IMG/VR virus record: IMGVR_UViG_3300042453_002738
Coordinates: 1-24,559 of that record
Strand: one strand, 5' to 3'
Length of the DNA: 24,559 nucleotides
Source: a virus
The notes under the pieces are model-generated. The model saw nothing but the letters and a program-made list of their open reading frames with translations, was not told the origin of the DNA and searched no databases. A program made the translations under genes and the position numbers. Of the stretch, positions 5,849 through 13,368 are shown piece after piece (positions within the stretch are counted from its first letter, which is position 1; each line of letters begins with the position of its first letter).

Positions 5849-7565
5849 CTTGTACTTTTACTCTAGAAAAATTATTTTTCTTTTCAAAGTGCATATGTAA
5901 ATCAAATTTATCTGCTAAAGAGTCTGCTTTATGACTTATGATGAATATAGAGCATTTGCTCTTCATCTTATTTAATAGTTTAAGGAATGATTCTGTACCC
6001 GTTGCATCCAAAGATGAGTCAAGAATTTCATCAAAGATTAAAAGATTGCAGTTAAGACTGTTCTTCATCTTTGCTATTTCTCGCCAAGTCAACAGTATGG
6101 CCAAATCGATACGCTGTTTCTCTCCCTCAGAGAAAGAGGAATATGAAAATTCATCTCTGTATCTGGATTTGATTGTTTCTTTAAATTCCTCATCGATGTT
6201 GAAGTCAACATATAGATTGAGTTTTCCAAGGTACTTGTTGACGAGTCCATTGATGATGGGAACATAATGTTTGATAATACGGCTCTTAAGGCCACCATCT
6301 TTGAGGATATCGTACACAACATCGTGGTGAATTTGATCATTGATTAGACTCTGCAATTTATTTAAAATATTTTGTTTTTCGGATTCAGATTTATTTAAAC
6401 TTTCTTCTAGAGAAGATATATTATTAGCTGCTTGTTTATCTTTCTTTTCCTTTTGAAGCCGCTTTACATTCTCTTCTCCATTTCCTATTCTATAATCAAT
6501 ACCCATGATATCATCGGACGTTGATTGTATTTTTACGTTATAAGAATTATATTCTTCTTGTGCATTTAAAAATTTTTGATTTTTCTCTTGAGCAATTTTT
6601 ATTGCTTTTTGGCATTCTAAAAGCTTAACTTCTTTTTCACTAATATGTTTTTGCTTTTGATCTGTTGGCAATTCTTGGCCACAACATTTACAAGTTGCAG
6701 AAGTCTTCAAAGACTCAATCTCTTCTTTTAGTGTTACTTCCATTGTTTCAGTTTTAAGCAACATAAGAGGAACATCTTTCAGAGACTTAATTGCCTTCTG
6801 GTATTTTAATTGTTCTTCTGATAATTTTTTTAACTCTTTGGTATATTCGGTTTTTTCAGATTTGCTGAGTTTAATGTTTTCTTCAAAAGATTGAATTTTT
6901 TCATCAATTGCTTTTATATCATCTGCATTATGGCTTTTGACTTGATCGATGAACTCTGTTTGGGATTTGATCTTTTCGTGAGCAATTTTAAGTAAAGATT
7001 GATTTTCTGCAATTTCTACTTTCAAAGAACCAAGATGTCCCTTTACATATTGATTCATATCTGCCAAAATATCAAGGTCCAGCAAACCCTCAATAATTTT
7101 TCTTCTTTCTGCTGGAGTCAATTGCATGAAAGGAACAAAGTTTGATTTACCTAGAATTACAACCTGTTTAAAGGCAGCATAATCAAACCCTAAAATATGT
7201 TCTTCAAAGTGTTCTTGGTAATCCTTGGACTTTGCATGCTGATCTAGCATTTCACCATCTTTGTAGATTTCGAACATCTTTGGACTAAGTCCACGGCGAA
7301 CCAAATAAGTCGAATTGGATCTCTTAAACTCTATTTCAACCACGCATTGCTTAGCGTTAATGCTGTTTACAAGCTGCGGAATGTTGATTGGGCGAAATGG
7401 CTTGCCAAACAAACCAAAGCAGAGAGAGTCAAGCAGGGCGAAGGATTTGCCATTTCCGTTGGTCCCCGTGACCAAGGTAGTCTTGTTTGTATTCAGTTTA
7501 ATTTCAGTAAAATTATTCCCAAACGAACCAAAGTTTTTAATTTTTACCGAGACAAATTCAATCAT
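5844..7565 (-). CDS. 46: Recombination endonuclease subunit gp46 (Rad50/SMC-like)
   Basis: A 573-aa ABC-type ATPase (T4 gp46 is 560 aa). Walker A GTNGNGKS is at residues 34-41 and a Q-loop-like region around residues 134-150 precedes a long coiled coil (about 180-410). The coil is broken by a zinc-hook motif CKCC at 292-295. The C-terminal lobe has the ABC signature SFSEGEKQR at 477-485, Walker B LLIFDEILD at 508-516 and a switch histidine in IISHKADS near 543-550. With gp47 it resects DNA ends for recombination-dependent replication. The start ATG overlaps the gp47 stop by 4 nt (ATGA). Domain order is complete and undamaged. Confidence 0.96.
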   Translation of the reverse strand: MIEFVSVKIKNFGSFGNNFTEIKLNTNKTTLVTGTNGNGKSFALLDSLCFGLFGKPFRPINIPQLVNSINAKQCVVEIEFKRSNSTYLVRRGLSPKMFEIYKDGEMLDQHAKSKDYQEHFEEHILGFDYAAFKQVVILGKSNFVPFMQLTPAERRKIIEGLLDLDILADMNQYVKGHLGSLKVEIAENQSLLKIAHEKIKSQTEFIDQVKSHNADDIKAIDEKIQSFEENIKLSKSEKTEYTKELKKLSEEQLKYQKAIKSLKDVPLMLLKTETMEVTLKEEIESLKTSATCKCCGQELPTDQKQKHISEKEVKLLECQKAIKIAQEKNQKFLNAQEEYNSYNVKIQSTSDDIMGIDYRIGNGEENVKRLQKEKKDKQAANNISSLEESLNKSESEKQNILNKLQSLINDQIHHDVVYDILKDGGLKSRIIKHYVPIINGLVNKYLGKLNLYVDFNIDEEFKETIKSRYRDEFSYSSFSEGEKQRIDLAILLTWREIAKMKNSLNCNLLIFDEILDSSLDATGTESFLKLLNKMKSKCSIFIISHKADSLADKFDLHMHFEKKNNFSRVKVQV

Positions 7566-8608
7566 TCTTCATCCTTTGACAAGGCGCTATTATATGCCGA
7601 GTTTATGATCTCTGCAAGTGTATTCTTGTTGACGGACTTCTCATTAATTGTTTCTAATTCTTCGTGGAGAAGTTGAAGGGTGTCTTTATGAATATCGACA
7701 GCAACAAGTTCTGGATTTGAACTTACTTCTTCTGCAATTTGAAGTTCTGCCACTCCAGCTTCATAAAATTTGTCGATATACTTTTCAAACTGATTTTGCT
7801 TAGTTTTGTTTTTGATAAAAATTTTGACATATTTGTCTTTGTACTCGGCATAATTTAATTTTTCCGTGGAGTCTTCGTTATAGTCAAGCGTATAGAAAAG
7901 CTTTTCTGGATTTTGTACAAATTCAAGAGTGCGGTTCTTGAAATCAAAGACATGGAAGCCCTTCTCTTCCCACACATCCGAATAAGCCATCTGATATTGC
8001 GTACCGAGATAATGAATGTTATCCCTGCTAGACTTAACATGATAATGCCCAGTAAGAACATACTCAAACTTGTCGAAGTGCTTATGATCATATCCTTGCT
8101 CTATAAATACGCCACGAATACTCTGGAATCCGCATAATTCTAAATGACCCAGTAAAATAGAACATGTTGTGTTTTCCAAAAACTCTGAAACAGCCATTTC
8201 ATTTTCTGGATTTATCCAAGGAAGCAAAGCAACACAACCATCTTTTAGATTTATCTCTGTTGGTTCAGAGTATACATTCCAATTTGGATAATAAGAAACT
8301 AATTCATTTAAAGAATTTACTTTATTAGTATTTCTAAAAAATGTATCATGATTCCCACATATAATGTGTACTTTGATACCCATTTCTCTTAATGGTTCAA
8401 AAAATCTTTCTCTGACAGCATTTAGTGTTTTAAAATTAATATATTTTCTTCGATCAAATAGATCGCCTAAATGAAAAATTGTTGTAATATTATTGTTTTT
8501 GATATATGGAAATAACTGATTTTCAAAAAAAGAAAGTGTATATTCCAATACAATCGTAGAATCGGCTTTATAACCAAAATGTGTATCGTTAAGTATTATT
8601 GCTTTCAT
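7562..8608 (-). CDS. 47: Recombination endonuclease subunit gp47 (Mre11-like)
   Basis: A 348-aa calcineurin-type phosphoesterase (T4 gp47 is 339 aa). Metal-binding motifs appear in order: NDTHFG with D8 and H10, GDLFDRR at residues 48-54, GNHD at 85-88, LLGHLEL near 152-158 and TGHYH at 186-190. This is the full two-metal nuclease set of the Mre11/SbcD family. The C-terminal third is the divergent capping and gp46-binding part. It pairs with gp46 in end processing. Its ATG shares one base with the gp55 stop and its own stop overlaps the gp46 start, so gp55, gp47 and gp46 form a coupled unit read from the gp55 promoter. Confidence 0.96.
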   Translation of the reverse strand: MKAIILNDTHFGYKADSTIVLEYTLSFFENQLFPYIKNNNITTIFHLGDLFDRRKYINFKTLNAVRERFFEPLREMGIKVHIICGNHDTFFRNTNKVNSLNELVSYYPNWNVYSEPTEINLKDGCVALLPWINPENEMAVSEFLENTTCSILLGHLELCGFQSIRGVFIEQGYDHKHFDKFEYVLTGHYHVKSSRDNIHYLGTQYQMAYSDVWEEKGFHVFDFKNRTLEFVQNPEKLFYTLDYNEDSTEKLNYAEYKDKYVKIFIKNKTKQNQFEKYIDKFYEAGVAELQIAEEVSSNPELVAVDIHKDTLQLLHEELETINEKSVNKNTLAEIINSAYNSALSKDEE

Positions 8609-9180
8609 TATTCAAATATATCTAATTTTGATGATTTCTTTTTTTTCTTTATTTTTGATTTTTTTGGATTTGTCATTTCATCAAATCGTTCCATATCGGA
8701 ATCAGTTAATCCAAAAAAATCTTTTCTTCCTATATCTACTCCAGCATAAACTTCATTAAACCAATTTTGAAAGTCTTTATTGTTTTGTTGTTCGGCAAAT
8801 TTAAATTGAGTGTATTTTTCTTTTTTTTCTTTGTTTATGATACGAACAAAAGAAAACCAGCATATTTGGGTTAAATAACCAAACGGGCTGGTAGAAAGTT
8901 TTGGATCAAAGTTATCTATGTATGTTATGCAATTTAAAACACCATCTGATACCATTTCTTCTCTGTATGGATAATTTGCAAAATTAGGTCTATAAGAAAG
9001 TCTTGATGCTATTTTTAAAATACATTCGCCTATGTAATCAGGCAATTTTGGTTTTTTGCGTCCTGCATTTTCTGCATCTTTTAACTTTTTTTTATATTCA
9101 ACCAAAGCATCGTAGAGAGCTTGATTATCTACATAATCAGCATCAGATGGTTTGGATTTCTTTTTCTTTGGCTTTTTCAC
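8608..9180 (-). CDS. 55: Late-transcription sigma factor gp55
   Basis: A 190-aa protein (T4 gp55 is 185 aa). A lysine-rich N-terminus is followed by a sigma region-2-like core: GECILKIASRLSYRPNFANY near residues 51-70, EEMVSDGVLNCITYIDNFDP near 74-93, then SPFGYLTQICWFSFVRIINKEKKEK near 97-121. T4 gp55 has matching features ([64 protein letters not shown]). With host RNA polymerase core, gp33 and the gp45 clamp it recognises TATAAATA-type late promoters. The tail is basic. The start is GTG at 9180, the only candidate before the conserved core. The predicted sigma70 promoter places transcription start on that GTG, so translation would be leaderless. Confidence 0.92.
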   Translation of the reverse strand: MKKPKKKKSKPSDADYVDNQALYDALVEYKKKLKDAENAGRKKPKLPDYIGECILKIASRLSYRPNFANYPYREEMVSDGVLNCITYIDNFDPKLSTSPFGYLTQICWFSFVRIINKEKKEKYTQFKFAEQQNNKDFQNWFNEVYAGVDIGRKDFFGLTDSDMERFDEMTNPKKSKIKKKKKSSKLDIFE

Positions 9181-9186
9181 AATATT

Positions 9187-9214
9187 ATTATAGCTTATAC
9201 ATCGACTAAATCAA
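9187..9214 (-). promoter_or_regulatory. Sigma70-type promoter for gp55-gp47-gp46
   Basis: The minus strand has TTGATT at 9214-9209, a 16-nt spacer and TATAAT at 9192-9187. The -35 half lies in the last codons of gmd. Predicted start is about 9180, the G of the gp55 GTG. This separates the recombination/late-sigma unit from the sugar operon upstream. Confidence 0.6.
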
Positions 9215-10196
9215 CATTTGATTTACTTAATTTAAACATCCAGTAATCTACCATTTCATCCATCATTTCTTCAAATGTTATTTTTGGATTCCATCCAAGA
9301 ACAGTTCTAGCCTTTGTTGAATCACCTCTGAGGTAATGTAATTCCTCGGGACGACAATACTTTTCAGAAGTCTCTACGTATTTTTTTGAATCTAAACCAA
9401 TCTTATCAAATACATAGTCAACCATTTCCTTTACCGTTCTCGTCTCTCCGGTTGCAATTACAAAGTTATCTGGCTCTTTGTTTTGAAGCATTAACCACAT
9501 TGCTTCCACATAATCCTTTGCGTGGCCCCAGTCTCTTTTAGCGTTTATATTTCCAAGTACCAATTTATCTGCCATACCAAGTTTAATTTTTGCAGCTTGA
9601 AGTGCTACTTTATTGGTTACAAAATTAATTCCTCTTCTGGGAGATTCATGGTTAAATAAAATTCCTGAACAGGCAAAAATACCATAAGATTGACTGTAAT
9701 TTCTGCAAAGAGTATGTGCATACAATTTGGCACAACCATAAGGACTCACTGGTATCATTGGCGTAGTCTCTCTTTGAAATCCATCTAAATCTTGAGAATT
9801 TCCAAACATTTCTGATGTGGACGCGTGATAAACTTTTGAATGCCGTGAAAATCTTCTAACAGCTTCCAAGACAGCCAGTGTTCCACCACCATTTACATCT
9901 AACGTATACTGTGGTAATTCAAAAGAAATTTGAACGTGCGATTGAGCAGCCAAATGATAAATTTCGTCGGGTTGCAATTTTTGTATAATGTTTTCAATAC
10001 TTAAAGCATCGGTTAAATCAGCATAATGCAAATTTATTAAATTTTTATCATATAAATGTTGAATTCTTGTTGTTTGAGATTCTGGAACAGAATTTCTTCT
10101 AATTGTGCCGTGAACAGTATAATTTTTAGTTAACAAAAATTCTGCAAGGTAAGAAGCATCCTGACCATTTGCACCGATAATTAAAGCTGTTTTCAT
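9195..10196 (-). CDS. gmd: GDP-mannose 4,6-dehydratase
   Basis: A 333-aa extended SDR enzyme (bacterial Gmd is about 340-375 aa). The N-terminal nucleotide-binding segment LIIGANGQDASYLAEFLL with GTIRRNS is diagnostic for Gmd, although the usual third glycine is Ala (GQDAS rather than GQDGS). Catalytic residues line up with E. coli Gmd: STSE at 126-129 (T127, E129), Y153 and K157 in SPYGCAK. NHESPRRG near residues 192-199 is also Gmd-specific. It makes GDP-4-keto-6-deoxy-D-mannose from GDP-mannose. It starts 1 nt after the stop of the ColD-like gene, which uses its product. No ManB or ManC is in the window, so GDP-mannose is presumably host-supplied. Confidence 0.95.
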   Translation of the reverse strand: MKTALIIGANGQDASYLAEFLLTKNYTVHGTIRRNSVPESQTTRIQHLYDKNLINLHYADLTDALSIENIIQKLQPDEIYHLAAQSHVQISFELPQYTLDVNGGGTLAVLEAVRRFSRHSKVYHASTSEMFGNSQDLDGFQRETTPMIPVSPYGCAKLYAHTLCRNYSQSYGIFACSGILFNHESPRRGINFVTNKVALQAAKIKLGMADKLVLGNINAKRDWGHAKDYVEAMWLMLQNKEPDNFVIATGETRTVKEMVDYVFDKIGLDSKKYVETSEKYCRPEELHYLRGDSTKARTVLGWNPKITFEEMMDEMVDYWMFKLSKSNVDLVDV

Positions 10197-10197
10197 A

Positions 10198-11355
10198 TTA
10201 ATTTATATTCCTGTTAACAATATTACAAATATAATCTATTTCATCATTAGTCATATCTGGATTATTTGGTAAATACAATCCATTATCATGAATAATATCA
10301 GAAAAGGGATATGTTTTTCTACCATACACTGTATAATAAAATGGTTGTCTTGACATAGATCCACCAACCAATGGGCGACATTCTACATTATTTGTATTTA
10401 AATCTTTTACGATTAAATTTTTATTTGGATGTATTATTGGATAAGCAAAATTGCTTACAAAATTTGAATAATTAATTTTCCAATATGAATTGGAAATGTT
10501 TTTATGATATCTTAAAAAATTAAAATATCGTTTTTCATTTTTTTCTTCTAATGTTTTTAACTGTGATAAACCTATGTAAGCCTGAAGATCTGTCGATCTT
10601 AAATTAAAACCCGGATAGTAAAAAGTATAAAAATTTGTAAAATCATCTACATTAAATTTTTCTTTTAAACTATTTTGTGTTTCTTTACACAAATCACGAC
10701 TCCATCCATGAGATCGTATTGATTTTAAAATTTCATACGTTTCAAAATCATTTGTAGAAACCAAACCGCCTTCTATGGTTGAAAAATGATGACCATAGTA
10801 CGTTGAAAAAGAAGACATTAAACCAAATGTTCCAGTTTTTTTCTCACCATACATTGATCCAACACTTTCACACGAATCTTCTATTAAAATCACATCATAT
10901 TTTTCACAAATTTCAACTATCTCTTTCATTTTATTTGGAAAACCTAAAACATGAACTAAAATAACACAGGAAGGATTTTCTTTTTTGCATATCTCTTCTA
11001 AATGCTTTGGATCTAAACCTAAAGTTTCTTTATCGGTATCACAAAGAATTAATTCCATCCCTAATTGCATTATAGGTGTAATAGTTGTTACCCAAGAAAC
11101 ACACGGAGCAACAATTTTATTATTTTTTAATTTGTTTGAGACTTTTAACGCCTGAAACATTGCTAAATTGGCTGAAGAACCAGAATTAACAAAAACAGAG
11201 TATTTGACACCTAGCCACTTAGACCAAGCCTCTTCAAATTCTTCTGTTAATTTTCCTTTTGTGAGTTGTGGGTGAGTTTTTAACCATAAACACAAATCAT
11301 CTATTTCATTATTTCGAATAGTATCTTTAACTAATTTGATTGGAAGATTCATCAC
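10198..11355 (-). CDS. colD: ColD-like GDP-4-keto-6-deoxymannose 3-dehydratase (PLP enzyme)
   Basis: A 385-aa DegT/aspartate-aminotransferase-fold protein. SGSSANL near residues 58-64 binds PLP phosphate, LIEDSCES near 157-164 carries the PLP-ring Asp, and ECRPLVGG sits near the C-terminus. Where sugar aminotransferases have the PLP lysine, this protein has SSFSTYYGHHFSTIEGG with His189. E. coli ColD, whose catalytic base is His188, has the comparable YSHHIATMEGG, as well as GTFGLM and IRAHGW (here GTFGLM and IRSHGW). ColD removes the C3 hydroxyl of the Gmd product, using PMP regenerated with glutamate. Start is GTG at 11355 or, three bases on, ATG at 11352; AAAGG at 11361-11365 suits both. 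The start overlaps the DUF4254-like gene by 29 nt. Confidence 0.88.
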   Translation of the reverse strand: MMNLPIKLVKDTIRNNEIDDLCLWLKTHPQLTKGKLTEEFEEAWSKWLGVKYSVFVNSGSSANLAMFQALKVSNKLKNNKIVAPCVSWVTTITPIMQLGMELILCDTDKETLGLDPKHLEEICKKENPSCVILVHVLGFPNKMKEIVEICEKYDVILIEDSCESVGSMYGEKKTGTFGLMSSFSTYYGHHFSTIEGGLVSTNDFETYEILKSIRSHGWSRDLCKETQNSLKEKFNVDDFTNFYTFYYPGFNLRSTDLQAYIGLSQLKTLEEKNEKRYFNFLRYHKNISNSYWKINYSNFVSNFAYPIIHPNKNLIVKDLNTNNVECRPLVGGSMSRQPFYYTVYGRKTYPFSDIIHDNGLYLPNNPDMTNDEIDYICNIVNRNIN

Positions 11356-11707
11356 TTATACCTTTATAAATTTTAACAGAATTTTCTGAAAGAGATTTTT
11401 CTGTTAAAATACATTGATCTATCATCTTATTTATTGCTTGAACTAATACTGGTCTTTTTTGTTTAAAACAAATATCTACTTTTCTTTTTATATCGGCTAA
11501 TTCATCATTTGTTTTAGCAAGACCAGCCATGTCTTCTAAAAACCAAGTTCTAATATGCAAAATGCACAGTTTTTCTATAACCTCTCCAATATTATCTGTG
11601 TTAGTATAATCAGCTGGAAGATCGGGAATGGTTTTTGAAACCAATGTAGTACTTACTACATTTTTTAAAATTTCTTCAATATTAATTGCAATATTTGTGT
11701 TTTTCAT
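11327..11707 (-). CDS. DUF4254-like protein of sugar-biosynthesis clusters
   Basis: A 126-aa helical protein. The segment from about residue 42 to 95 (IEKLCILHIRTWFLEDMAGLA, then ADIKRKVDICFKQKRP and VQAINKMID) follows the DUF4254 pattern of a short helix with H-x-x-x-W-x-L-E-D, an IKRxID-type helix and a final N/I-x-x-ID helix. Members of that family occur in LPS and exopolysaccharide loci, but their biochemical role is not established. AAAGGA lies 5 nt before the ATG. It overlaps the SDR gene upstream by 26 nt and the ColD-like gene downstream by 29 nt, so it is a committed member of the pathway operon. Family assignment is from memory of the motif. Confidence 0.6.
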   Translation of the reverse strand: MKNTNIAINIEEILKNVVSTTLVSKTIPDLPADYTNTDNIGEVIEKLCILHIRTWFLEDMAGLAKTNDELADIKRKVDICFKQKRPVLVQAINKMIDQCILTEKSLSENSVKIYKGISDESSNQIS

Positions 11708-12488
11708 TTAATTCCTTTACTGTTTCGTTTAATACAAAATCTTTATCATAATTGTTTACTTTAACAGAACTATAAAAAATATTTTTTCTATACAGTGAAG
11801 GTCTATCAAATTTTTCAATAACATAATCATAATAATTTAAATTCATTTTTTTGTATAAATTTTGAATAAAATCATTAATATTAGTTAAATGACCAGACCC
11901 AATTATAATATCTTCTCCAACTATATCATGTTTTAATACAGAGTCAATTATTATTTTTGGGTGAATTATATCCCTATAATAGTGTGTGTCACCTATTTCT
12001 ATTTTTATTTTGTTTAAAATAGAATCAAATATTTTACTAAAAAGATATCCTTCTTTTCTATAAACAGAATTAAAATTAAAAGGATAAACTATAGAAACAT
12101 TTGGATATTTATTTTTATTTTTTAATTCTTCTGTAATTTCATATTTTGAATTTGTATAATTGTTCATAATAAAATTAAAAGGACTATTTAATGATATAGG
12201 TCCACTTAAATTATTCCATAATTCTGCAGTAGAATAATAAAATATTTTTTTAGCATTTAAATTTAATATGATTTTTTTTACTAAATTTACATTTGTATCA
12301 AAAAAACATTTTTTAAACTTATCATCATTTGCTAAAAATGTTCTTTGTTCAGCAAAACAAATATGAACACTGTCCCAATTGTTATTTTTTAAATAGTCTT
12401 CATCTATATTTCTTGAAGAAATTTTTATATAATTTGCAGGGAAATATTGTGCTAGTTGTGATGTTTCACCGATTACCAAATTTTTCAT
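11682..12488 (-). CDS. SDR-type nucleotide-sugar reductase candidate (ColC-position enzyme)
   Basis: A 268-aa extended-SDR-like protein. The Rossmann start LVIGETSQLAQYF is degenerate, with only the first glycine of GxxGxxG kept. The catalytic triad is visible: S86 in YYSTAELW, Y111 and K115 in YTNSK. The RfbB-type dehydratase Asp is absent (STAE rather than STDE), so a reductase or epimerase is likelier than a dehydratase. ColC, the expected partner of ColD, is an epimerase-reductase. In the related GDP-fucose synthase the epimerase Cys is two residues after the catalytic Ser; here that position is Ala88. I infer a 4-ketoreductase for the ColD product, possibly without C5 epimerisation. AAGGA lies 5 nt before the ATG. 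Confidence 0.65.
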   Translation of the reverse strand: MKNLVIGETSQLAQYFPANYIKISSRNIDEDYLKNNNWDSVHICFAEQRTFLANDDKFKKCFFDTNVNLVKKIILNLNAKKIFYYSTAELWNNLSGPISLNSPFNFIMNNYTNSKYEITEELKNKNKYPNVSIVYPFNFNSVYRKEGYLFSKIFDSILNKIKIEIGDTHYYRDIIHPKIIIDSVLKHDIVGEDIIIGSGHLTNINDFIQNLYKKMNLNYYDYVIEKFDRPSLYRKNIFYSSVKVNNYDKDFVLNETVKELNEKHKYCN

Positions 12489-13362
12489 TTATTTCCTTAT
12501 CTATTAAGTCATAAAGTCTATCAGGTGTATCAGGATGTGATCCAACCCAAAGTTGTTTTGCATGTTCTGTTAGATTATAATCTGACATAGTTACCCAATT
12601 TATTTCTCTTTCTGTATTTCCTGTTGATATATAAGTTTTATTCTTATTATATAAATTTTCTTTTACGTGAGTAAAACAAAATGGACCACTACCTCTTCCA
12701 ATGATTATATCACATAATGTAGAAATATACGAAATTTCATTTAAATTAGAGTTTGTTTTTTCTGAAATTATACTATTACAATCAACTATATTTTTTAAAT
12801 CGGTGGGAAAAGCATGTGTAACATAAAAAGTACAAGAAGGATGTTTTGAAGCCAAATTTACAATCATAGGATTCATATCAAAATTCATTGCTTGTCCCGA
12901 CATACACATACCATTTGATATTAAAATATTTTTGTCTAATGTAATTTTTATATCATCAATAGAATATTTGCTGTAATCAATTTCTGGAATATAGTCTAAT
13001 TCATTTTTTAATTGTATATTTAATATATTTGCAAAAGATGAATACATATTGTAATTATTTTTAATATTACAACACCCAGTAGAATTACACCATTTATAGT
13101 GGTGTTGACCAATCCATGTTCCACAAAATAAAATATTATTTTCTATAAAAAAGCCAGCTTCATTTGGATGAGTTTGTTGTGCTGGCATTAGAGAAGAATA
13201 TTCTACTGAAACGTCTCTTAATATAAATGGACACTTTTTATGTGTATAAAAAGATTTAATTGGTATTTTTGAAATAAAATCTTTTATAAATTCTCTGGAA
13301 TAATGTAAATCACCGTTTCCAAATAAATTAAAATAATATATTGTATGTATTTGTGTTGTCAT
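12466..13362 (-). CDS. Unassigned glycosyltransferase-like protein (GT-B type suspected)
   Basis: A 298-aa protein starting with IHTIYYFNLFGNGDLHYSREFIKDF. Its C-terminal half contains HPSCTFYVTHAFPTDLKN and ISTLCDIIIGRGSGPFCFTHVKEN, the layout of a nucleotide-sugar-binding lobe of a GT-B enzyme, where a Gly/Ser-rich loop follows a buried strand (CDIIIGRGSG near residues 216-225). An internal cysteine-rich segment (WCNSTGCCNI near 90-99) is unusual. I do not recognise the family with confidence. It lies 6 nt after the fucosyltransferase-like gene and overlaps the SDR gene by 23 nt, so a sugar-transfer or sugar-processing role is inferred from context. Confidence 0.55.
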   Translation of the reverse strand: MTTQIHTIYYFNLFGNGDLHYSREFIKDFISKIPIKSFYTHKKCPFILRDVSVEYSSLMPAQQTHPNEAGFFIENNILFCGTWIGQHHYKWCNSTGCCNIKNNYNMYSSFANILNIQLKNELDYIPEIDYSKYSIDDIKITLDKNILISNGMCMSGQAMNFDMNPMIVNLASKHPSCTFYVTHAFPTDLKNIVDCNSIISEKTNSNLNEISYISTLCDIIIGRGSGPFCFTHVKENLYNKNKTYISTGNTEREINWVTMSDYNLTEHAKQLWVGSHPDTPDRLYDLIDKEINEKFGNR

Positions 13363-13368
13363 AGTTTT

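Noticed and set aside
7587-7614. TATAAT-like -10 within gp47 on the minus strand
   Set aside because: No acceptable -35 hexamer 16-18 nt upstream, and it lies inside a coupled operon ahead of gp46 with an ATGA overlap.
10198-11355. Perosamine-type GDP-sugar aminotransferase
   Set aside because: The neighbouring Gmd made this the first guess, but the PLP lysine is replaced by His with ColD-type flanking motifs.
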